This document shows positions 56,700 through 64,000 of a DNA stretch of 64,000 bases, piece by piece. Each line of letters begins with the position of its first letter. The first letter of the stretch is position 1. The position numbers and the translations under genes are program-made. The stretch is taken from positions 62,001-126,000 of the forward strand of contig NW_026732590.1 of the NCBI RefSeq assembly GCF_028476545.1. Direction: 5' to 3'. This stretch comes from Physella acuta (lineage: Eukaryota > Mollusca > Gastropoda > Physidae). Below the pieces are notes generated by a model. The model was given only the letters and a program-made list of their open reading frames with translations, did no database searches and had not been told where the DNA came from.

Positions 56700-57200
56700 C
56701 ACAGTGATAAATGGTAGAATAGCTACAATAGGTGTAGCCAATGTTAGGTACCCTAGCTAGATGGGTAGCATTGGGTAGCTACAATGGAAGGATGCTACAT
56801 AGTTTATTTTAATGGAAGAATGGCTACAATAGGTGTAGCCAATGTTAGGTACCCTAGCTAGATGGGTAGCTACAATGGAAGGATGCTACATAGTTTATTT
56901 TAATGGAAGAATGGCTACAATAGGTGTAGCCAATGTTAGGTACCCTAGCTAGATGGGTAGCTTCAATGGAATGATGCTACATAGCTTATTTTAATGGTAC
57001 AATAGCTGCAATAGATGTAGCCATGCTAGGTACCCAAGGTAGATGGGTAGCTACAATGGAAGGATGCTAGTTTATTTTAATGGTAGAATAGCTACAATAG
57101 ATGTAGTAGCCATGTTACGTACCCAATCTAGATGGGTAGCTTCAATGAAAGGATGCTACATAGTTAATTTTTATGGTAGAATAGCTACAATGGACGAAGC
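56700..57200. repeat. ~90-100-bp tandem repeat (5 copies)
   Basis: Units carry GCTACAATAGGTGTAGCCAA, GGTACCCTAGCTAGATGGGT and GGATGCTACATAGTTTATTT, with short internal duplications and growing divergence to the right. Confidence 0.88.
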
Positions 57201-57645
57201 CAATGCTAGCTACCAAAGATGAGTGGATCGGTAACTTAGTGAGTGTCATGTGACTTTTAAGTTTACACAGCGGGTAGACTGGTATAATACATACCGCCAA
57301 TGTTAGGCACATAAGAAATGTGAATAAGTCATATCGCGTAAGTAATAAAATGTATATATGGGTTGGACAACAAGTAAGTATCAAATGTTTCACAGCTGTA
57401 TAAAGGGTAGCTACAAGGTAGCAGAACACGTAAGTATCAGATGTTACAAAGTTGTTTAAAGTATAGCTAGAACGTAGTAAATTTAGGGTTCTTTAAGCGA
57501 AGTAGTTTTTTTTAGATGCTTGATACCCATTTTTCATTTAAAAATGAAGTTATATAACACACACACTACACTGTTCTTATAGAAGCTATATTTTTTTATT
57601 CAAACAAAAATAAGTAAAAAGTAAATCAAAGGTAAAGATTTTCTT

Positions 57646-57682
57646 TTGTGACCTCGGCATATGAAGGGATAGTGTGGTTAAC
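57646..57682 (-). mobile_element. Short SINE remnant
   Basis: TGTGACCTCGGCATATGAAG followed by GGATAGTGTGGT matches the SINE body in reverse orientation. Neither end is present. Confidence 0.55.
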
Positions 57683-57869
57683 TTTTTATTGCGCATTTTA
57701 TTTTTCATCAAAGGCAGAGAACTGATGCCTTCAAAGTCACGGGTCACTTTATAATTGCAATATCCAATAATAACTAAATAACAAAGTGGATGGGTTCATT
57801 AAATAAATACTTTTTAAAAAATCAAAGCTCTAACAGGCTCATTACAGTACGGATTTTGGTATGGGATGT

Positions 57870-58205
57870 GTGTGTGTGTATGTCGAATTCAGTGTGTCGA
57901 AGTTTGTGTGGGCATTAGTGTGAGGTCATTTGTGTGTGTTCATTGGTGTGTGGACTTTTTTTGTGAGTGGCCATTTGTGTGGAGTCATTTGTGAGTGGCT
58001 ATTTTTGTGAGGTCATTAGTGTGTGGGGCATATAGTGTGAGGTCATTTGGGTTGGCCCAGTAGTGTGAGGTCATTTGTGTGGAGTCATTTGTGAGTGGCT
58101 ATTTTTGTGAGGTCATTAGTGTGTGGGGCAAATAGTGTGAGGTCATTTGTGTGGGGCCATTAGTAGGTGGTCGTATTTGGCCATTTGAGCTTGGCCATTG
58201 GTGTG
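57870..58205. repeat. Degenerate GTGTG-rich repeat
   Basis: Imperfect units of GTGTGAGGTCATTTGTGTGG and GGCCATTTGTGTG of variable length, one ~110-bp segment being duplicated (about 57970-58080 and 58075-58165). Confidence 0.75.
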
Positions 58206-58659
58206 TGGCCATTATCAAGTAGTAATGCCGATTTTCTTGGAATACATTTCTTCAGGTAGAGGCTCAATGCATTATAACATTATAGCACTTGGGTAAATTT
58301 AAAGCCTAAATATGCTACGTTATAAAATAAATAAAATTAATAAAATTAATAAATAGAACCTTTCATTGTGTGGTAGAGGATGTGGGTAAACCACACTGTT
58401 GTCAGAAAAAAAATCGACAAAATTATTTTAGGTCCATGATGAAATGTACACGGGTGTGGTACACTCGCAATGGACTGGGTATCACATACAGAAACAGGAA
58501 GGTATTTCCCTGTCAAGTTCTTCCGACATTACCCCTCCCCCCTCCCAACCCTGGGATAATCCCCCCCCCCCCCTCCACCACAACCAGAGGAAAAACTGAA
58601 AAATCAATCACACATTGAACCTTAAATTAATCCTTACATTTATCCTGAACCCAACCAAA

Positions 58660-58809
58660 GGTAATGTTAATGGCTCCAACTAGATCTAATGTTATTGTTA
58701 TGATTAGGGTTAAGGCTAAAAAAAAAAAACTTTAATGAAAGGTAATGTTAATGGCTCCAACTAGGTCTAGTGTTATTGTTATGATTAGGGTTAAGGCTAA
58801 AAAAAAAGT
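58660..58809. repeat. ~81-bp direct duplication
   Basis: Two copies of GGTAATGTTAATGGCTCCAA through GATTAGGGTTAAGGCTAAAA start at 58660 and 58741. Each ends in an A-run. Confidence 0.85.
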
Positions 58810-58826
58810 TAATTGAAGTAAAGATA

Positions 58827-58955
58827 CCCTGTCGTGACGACGTGAATGAATAATGTGGTCAGTTGTATGTCCAGCCGCCTTTACTTTCCCTAACGTCGGT
58901 CAGGTATCCATTATAGCTGGATGGACTCAGGGGCGTCCTGCAGAATCAAGCCCGC
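58827..58955 (-). mobile_element. SINE fragment
   Basis: GTCCAGCCGCCTTTACTTTC and CAGGTATCCATTATAGCTGG are the reversed SINE body. The tRNA head is missing and the right end is degraded. Confidence 0.7.
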
Positions 58956-59053
58956 TATTTAAAACTAGTACAGAGGGAATAAGCTTTTTTCTTCTACTTT
59001 TTGACGCATAGCCTGTTTATCATTCCATTGAACGAAGAGGTAAAGAACGCAGT

Positions 59054-59130
59054 GGGGGGGGGGGGGGGGGGGACGATGACACTGTTAAAAGAACATATTT
59101 TCTATATAAATTCCATAAACTCTGAAAGTA
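59054..59130. mobile_element. G-run plus AT core, MITE remnant
   Basis: A 20-base G-run followed by ACACTGTTAAAAGAACATATTT and CTATATAAATTC matches the core of the MITE at 27242-27474. No ends are preserved. Confidence 0.4.
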
Positions 59131-59399
59131 CGAAATATTATTTCTTTGTCTATTCTGCCTGTTAAGTTAAGCTGTGCTATGTACTGACGTAATTCTCTAT
59201 TTGATGGTAAAAAGTAAGCTTATAATAGATATTATTGAAAGAGGGTAATTATCATGGGGGGGGGGGGGAATTAACAATGGTTAATTGAGCTGGGGGCTAA
59301 TTGTTAGCTAATGGCTTGGGGGGGGGGGGGGGTAATAGACATGGAGGTAATAAACAGGATGTAATGACCTAGACCCATCAATTACATCACAAGGTAAAG

Positions 59400-59660
59400 G
59401 TTAAGTTAAATGAATGCGACGGGTCCAGTTCCGTGTGATCTTCGTCCGGCTGTACGTGTCATTAATCTCAGCAGACGCCCGGCTAGCCGGCAGCCATGAC
59501 TCTTCACACGGCATCGACACGCCCCGTTGCCATGGTTACCGGAGGAGTCATTGCTCCTGGTAAAGTTCAAGTCAACGCGGCCTAGCCGACCCACAACAGG
59601 TTGTGTGCGTTCATCCCCCCTCCCTCCCCCCACTCCTGCAACCCACCTCACCTCATCACC
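59400..59660. other. GC-rich block with an X-box-like site
   Basis: The block is CpG-rich against an AT-rich background. At 59526-59539 it has GTTGCCATGGTTAC, one step from the RFX X-box consensus. The open frame on the minus strand (59406-59651) has no family likeness. It could be a conserved regulatory island or an unidentified first exon. Confidence 0.3.
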
Positions 59661-59915
59661 GGCGCATTAGTCTCACCTAATCAAATACTGGAGGTAATGT
59701 AATTATGTTAGTTGATTGTGTCCATAGAGCTAAGTAGTCGAAACATAAAGCTATAACGCCATTGGTACTTAAAACTCAATAAATGTAAAAGAGCGCAGGT
59801 CTAGTAAAATTATACATTTAGAAAATGTAAGTGACATTGAGTTCCGTGTAATAAAAGAAGAAACCTACAACCAAATACAGATATAGAGTTGTTTTAGTGA
59901 CGATCAACTTTAACA

Positions 59916-60309
59916 TGGGACGGCGTGGTCAGGTGGCTCAATGCTTAAGTCTCGAGTTCGAATCCCTGAGTCCACCCCGCTCTGATAGGTACCTGACTCA
60001 CGTTAAGGATAATTAAGGTGGCCTTTGGGACTTAGGCCGCTGACAAGAGCTTTCCAGGCGTCTCTGTCCTGGGCTAGTCTCTCCAACTGTCCCCAGGTGT
60101 ATCCAATCTTCTTGGTGTCTTCTTCCAGGTACGTCTCCAGGTCTTTCATAAGTTGCTTCTTTTCCTTTTGCCCCGTGGATTCCAGGTGAGGGTCTGTCTT
60201 GTTATGCTGGATAAGGGCTTCCTAACTATATCATCCCTTCATTTGCCGAGGTCATAGAAACAGCTGAGCTCTACTTCATTATTGATTACTAGGTTTGAAA
60301 GTGTAACTC
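59916..60309 (+). mobile_element. SINE interrupted by a LINE fragment
   Basis: The SINE head and first body part (TGGGACGGCGTGGTCAGG through CTGACTCACGTTAAGG) occupy 59916-60020. The body resumes at 60226 (CATCCCTTCATTTGCCGAGG). Between them lies a LINE piece, and some SINE body bases are missing at the junction. ATCAACTT flanks the whole (59903-59910 and 60310-60317). Confidence 0.75.
60021..60225 (-). mobile_element. LINE C-terminal fragment inside the SINE
   Basis: On the minus strand the piece reads ALIQHNKTDPHLESTG, then KDLETYLEEDTKKIGYTWG, then LAQDRDAWKALVSGL. This is the same kind of reverse-transcriptase C-terminus as at 24064-24480 but a different sequence. It is severely 5'-truncated. 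Confidence 0.65.
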
Positions 60310-60317
60310 ATCAACTT

Positions 60318-60566
60318 AAAAAGTTAAGTTCCCTTTGGTGGTCTATGGGGCAAGTGGTGTAGAGTTCACCTGTTTCTGTGACCTCGGCATATGAAGAGAT
60401 AGTGTGGTCAGCACTATGCCCAGCCGCCTTTACTTTCCCTAACGTGATTTAGGTACCCATCAGAGCTGGGTGGACTCAGGGACGTTCTACTGACTTGAAC
60501 CGGATTCGAACTTAGAGACATACGGGTTATCAGTCTAGCTCTCTACCGCTAGGCCACTCCGTCCCA
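60318..60566 (-). mobile_element. Full-length tRNA-derived SINE, tail-to-tail with its neighbour
   Basis: The copy is reversed, with the body at the left (CTATGGGGCAAGTGGTGTAG; GCCCAGCCGCCTTTACTTTC) and the tRNA head at the right (GCTCTCTACCGCTAGGCCAC). Its right flank GATCATCTTTAACA resembles the left flank of the neighbouring SINE (GATCAACTTTAACA), as if both used one target. Confidence 0.85.
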
Positions 60567-60586
60567 CATCTGATCATCTTTAACAA

Positions 60587-61435
60587 TGCATACATTTTTT
60601 TAGCGCAATTTCCATTCTGGAGAATTGCGTTTATTAACCCGTCATTTCTGGATGGATGGATGGATGGATGGATGTGTGTTCGCAGCTTTAATTCGTATCT
60701 CCTCCTCAACGGAGCAATATCGAGGACTAGTTCCAAAAGCAATGATGTTAAGCTAGTTACGAGGATGATAGTGGGCCAAAAAAATTCCGGAATTCCTTCC
60801 TGAATTTCCCAGAAAAGCCAAAAAAAAACTCGAAAAAATGCGACTTGAAACATTTACCAATCGATTCCTGCCATAATTTAGAACAATATTGCCGAAGAAA
60901 GTTTTCAAAAATATCCTTTCGTTCGGTCACAAAAAATTAATTAAGGAAATTGCGCTTAAATTGTCACTAGACTTTTTATTAACTTGTTTAAAGTTACATG
61001 TTCTACAATTAGATGTGTTGTGAAAGCCAAGTGATCTAATTATAAAACAATTGATCTAATTAGTTTAAAAAATCGACTTCAACAAATCTCCAAACATCAG
61101 CACAGAACAATGTACCTTGAGGTAAGCCCAGACTAGTTAACGATTGTTGGCCACCAAAACGTGGCCAGTCGATACAAATGTTATTACCATCTGGCAGGTT
61201 CGCTATCTCAACACGTTGGTTGATCTAGTGACGACTGTTGATACGAGTCAACAGCGGTGTTGATACCGGCTCAACTAAAAATCATTTTCTTGTTGTCGTT
61301 GGTGGAGTGGGTGTTGACAGATTAGTGTGGACAGATTAGTGTGGACAGATTAGTGGGGACAGATTAGAGAAGTCGGAACCGGAAGTCTCCAGGTGAGGAC
61401 CTGCAATATGGCGGATGTGATCGGGGTGGCTGTGC
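60587..61435. other. Non-coding interval
   Basis: The interval holds a short GGAT run (about 60650-60672) and three GATTAGTGTGGACA repeats near 61320-61360. The minus-strand frame at 60530-60853 runs into SINE sequence and is not a gene. Confidence 0.45.
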
Positions 61436-61439
61436 AGGT

Positions 61440-61735
61440 GTTAGGGTTAGAGTAAATGTTTAGGTGAGTAACTGGTTAGGGTTAGGGTTAATGGTGGTTT
61501 TGGTGAGTAACTGGTTAGGGTTAGAGTAAAGGTTTTGGTGAGTAAATGGTTAGGGTTAATGGTGGTTTTGGTGAGTAAATGGTTAGGGTTAGAGTAAATG
61601 TTTTGGTGAGTAAATGGTTAGGTTTAGGGTTAATGGTGGTTTTGGTGAGTAAATGGTTAGGGTTAGTTTTAACTTTATTTGGCTTTAAGTTGCTGTTTAC
61701 GGCTTGATAGAGGTAGGGTTAGGTTTATGGTTCTT
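61440..61735. repeat. Degenerate TTAGGG-containing tandem repeat
   Basis: About seven ~55-bp units combine GGTTAGGGTTAGGGTTAA-type blocks with GGTGGTTTTGGTGAGTAAAT. The hexamer is the animal telomere repeat, but here it is embedded in a longer unit, so this is an interstitial degenerate tract rather than a chromosome end. Confidence 0.75.
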
Positions 61736-61989
61736 TAATTTAAAGTTAACTTTGTTTGGCTTAAATTTAATGTTCAACATACGATTTCAGAGTTACGTAT
61801 GGAGTTAGGGTTAAATGTACAGTTATTTTGTTGAACAATACTACGCTGCGTTATTGTGATGATCAGAAAGCACCCTTTCCCCCCTCCATATGGGATTTGA
61901 TCCCACGTCTCACACCAAGCTGTTATATCTGCCCATGACACAAGCGCCTCACTGGTCATAAAACCTACTCCAACTTTGTAAGGTGTCTT

Positions 61990-62168
61990 CAGAAGCGTAG
62001 GGGGGGGGGGGGGGGGGGTATGTCCCCGGGCGCCGAACTTAGGGGGTGCCAAAATGGGTTAGAAAACAAATTGAAAGTTTGAGGGGGGGGGGTGCAAAGC
62101 GAAAGTTTGAGGGGGTGTGCAAATCGAAAGTTTGTCCCCGGGCGCCGGGAAGGGTCGCTACGCCTCTG
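61990..62168 (+). mobile_element. Poly-G/C hAT-like MITE with exact 8-bp target duplication
   Basis: The element runs from CAGAAGCGTAGGGG to GGGTCGCTACGCCTCTG and is flanked by GGTGTCTT on both sides (61982-61989, 62169-62176). The interior has GTCCCCGGGCGCCGAACTTA and repeated CGAAAGTTTGAGGGG blocks, as in the copy at 29438. Confidence 0.88.
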
Positions 62169-62283
62169 GGTGTCTTCAAGGTGAAAGGTGTTTTTGTAAA
62201 GTGTAAGATGTGTGAGAGGTGTCTGTAAAAGCGTGTAAAGTGTGCCGTAAAGTGCCTGGTTAGGTGTCTGTAAGGTGAATTGT

Positions 62284-62490
62284 ATGGGACGGCGGGGCCT
62301 AGCGGGAGGGCGCTAGACTGCTAACCCGTAAGTCTCGAGTTCGAATCCGGGTTTAAATCAGTATAACCTCCCTGAGTCCAACCAGCTCTGATGGGTACCT
62401 ATCTCTAGTTAGGGAAAGTAAAGTCGGCTGGGCATAGTGCAGACCAAATTATCCCTTCATATGCCGAGGTCACTAAACAGATGGACTTTA
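62284..62490 (+). mobile_element. tRNA-derived SINE
   Basis: TGGGACGGCGGGGCCTAGCG (A-box region) and GAGTTCGAATCCGGGTTT (B box) are followed by the standard body (GGGCATAGTGCAGACC; TATGCCGAGGTCACT). It is near full length. Confidence 0.85.
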
Positions 62491-62532
62491 CCAAAATTGA
62501 ACTGGGCCGCCTGCTGCAGAACTACTCAGAGC
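62491..62532 (+). mobile_element. Small LINE fragment
   Basis: ATTGAACTGGGCCGCCTGCT and CAGAACTACTCAGAGC match the LINE at about 21478-21515 (ATTGAACTGAGCAGCCTGTT; CAGAACTACTCATAGC). It follows the SINE directly and ends in a C-run. Confidence 0.55.
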
Positions 62533-62685
62533 CCCCCCCCCCCCCCCCCCCCAAAAAAAAAGTATCCCGATACAAATGCCATAAAATTAATATAAGAAAA
62601 TCACCTGTGGTACCACAACGACCCAAATAAATGTTGATTGAATGATAGTCAATAGCTTAACTATATACTCAGCTAGATCTATCTA

Positions 62686-62861
<176 letters not shown>

Positions 62862-62895
62862 GGTAATATGTATGTCCATTTATGTACTAAAAATT

Positions 62896-62935
62896 GCCGG
62901 GTACCCATCACAGCTGGGTGGACTCTGGCTAGTCA
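62896..62935 (-). mobile_element. Short SINE remnant
   Basis: GGGTACCCATCACAGCTGGG followed by TGGACTC is the reversed SINE body. It follows the TA array by about 40 bp. Confidence 0.5.
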
Positions 62936-63399
62936 TAGTTTTTAATCGCGGCTTTATGTTCTGTCAACAGTACCTTATGTTTCAGCGTACACGGAGAACC
63001 CTTTAACTTTTCCATTCAAACTATAGCGTCTGGTATACAGCAGCCCTAAAGTTGACACCTGGGGTATAAAACATTCCCCGAGTTTAAGAAGATTTTCCTT
63101 TCTCAAAGTCAATTGTAAAAACTTTTGAAGTCGTCTAAGTCGCCAGAAAATACGGTAGCTGAAAATAATTTTTAGCACGATTTAAAAAAATTAATTAATT
63201 AAATAAAGATGACCTTGAATAAACGATGATATTTGAGTTTAAAATGAACAGACTTTTAAAATCTATCCCACCCTCCCCCTCCCCCTACATTTTCTGTCTC
63301 TCCACATTGATGAGCTCCACTAGATCAGTTCCCAGCTTCAAAGAGCTAGTCAAGGCGAGTCCCGCTAGTAATTAATAATCAAACCATGAAAATACGGCA

Positions 63400-64000
63400 C
63401 GCTCTTCCTGAATACCTAATTCCGCAAACTCAATCACGCGCATGCGCCGGGGATTACATCACATCTGGCGCACGTGCAGTCCTCAGGTAAAATAACTGTC
63501 CAGGACAGAGACGGGCGCGTGGTGTTGCCTCAGGTAAGCAGGCGCGGAGGAAATCCAATCACCGCGAAGCCAGAAACATGAAATTATGGAATCCCCAGAA
63601 GCGCGAAAAATCTTGCTCGACCTTTGTCCGGTCACGTGGCATCGAGAAGTGAAAGTAGAACGAAACAAACAAACCGGCAGCGGTTAACGAAACGAAAAGC
63701 CGAACACGGCGCATGAATACAAAAAAACACAACTGCCACTTCACGAGGAGAGAGGGGGAGGTTGGATAAAAACATGGATCGGGAAAAAAAAAACGTAACC
63801 ACGGAAGTCTTAAATGGTTGCGGTGTTTGGTGACAATGGCGAGTTACAGGAAACCTGCCTAAAGGTGTTTTGTTGTCTTTTGTGGGGGGTTCAATGGAGA
63901 GGGGGTTGGGTGTTGGACAATAAGTCGCGTTAGACAAAAAAAAAGTCGCGGTTCGACGCTTCTCCCTTCCATCTGTGCAGACTCAACACGTAACAAATGT
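63400..64000. promoter_or_regulatory. CpG-rich promoter-like right end with NRF-1 site
   Basis: The last 600 bp are CpG-rich and contain GCGCATGCGC (63439-63448), a perfect NRF-1 palindrome, plus several CACGTG-like and GGTCACGTGGC motifs. The open frames on the minus strand show no family likeness. A gene may start at or beyond the right edge of the window. Confidence 0.45.

Noticed and set aside
60530-60853. 107-codon minus-strand frame
   Set aside because: Its C-terminal part is SINE head sequence and the remainder has no likeness to any family.
61885-61960. tRNA-like sequence with GGGATTTGATCCCAC
   Set aside because: A B-box-like palindrome is present but the rest does not fold as a tRNA. 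It may be an old SINE head, but support is too thin to list.

Overview
This is a eukaryotic nuclear genomic window, AT-rich and heavily intronic. The dispersed tRNA-derived SINEs, hAT-type MITEs, TTAGGG-like tracts and protein sequences best fit a gastropod mollusc (inference; I could not run a species search). No viral, retroviral or prokaryotic element was recognised.

Four protein-coding genes can be read exon by exon. Every junction is GT-AG, phases agree, and total lengths are multiples of three. (1) SPAG16/PF20 (minus, 2845-11958, 16 exons, 607 aa) is an axonemal central-apparatus WD40 protein. (2) A glucose-6-phosphatase family gene (plus, 12402-16892, 7 exons, 339 aa) is divergent from SPAG16 across 443 bp. 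(3) MyD88 (minus, 18931-25769, 10 exons, 404 aa) is the death-plus-TIR adaptor of Toll/IL-1 signalling and is convergent with the phosphatase gene. (4) SMARCC1/2 (BAF155/BAF170/Moira; plus, 37681-48954, 25 exons, 1256 aa) is a SWI/SNF core scaffold. The four genes have unrelated jobs (cilia, glucose release, innate immunity, chromatin) and look like ordinary neighbours.

The 12 kb between MyD88 and SMARCC is a repeat nest. It holds several inverted-repeat MITEs, three of them a poly-G/C family with 8-bp target duplications or near-duplications, and a four-copy tandem array of a ~650-bp palindrome-bearing unit. The first unit is split by a 3.19-kb Helitron-like element (5' TC, 3' CTAG hairpin, A/T target) that carries a 342-bp internal minisatellite. 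The intact sister units give the empty-site sequence.

From 49 kb to the right end I see no convincing gene. The stretch holds the SMARCC 3' flank, two large minisatellites (30/36 bp and 23 bp, the latter ~2.9 kb with higher-order structure), smaller tandem arrays, more SINE/LINE pieces, and two CpG-richer promoter-like blocks (55.6-56.2 kb and 63.4-64 kb).

The most unusual signals are: a perfect RFX X-box just upstream of the SPAG16 start codon; tandem duplications that repeatedly straddle exon edges in SPAG16 and MyD88; the Helitron-like insertion with its empty sites; a polybasic C-terminal tail and altered BB-loop in MyD88; and a tRNA-His-like sequence plus a long hairpin inside a phosphatase intron.
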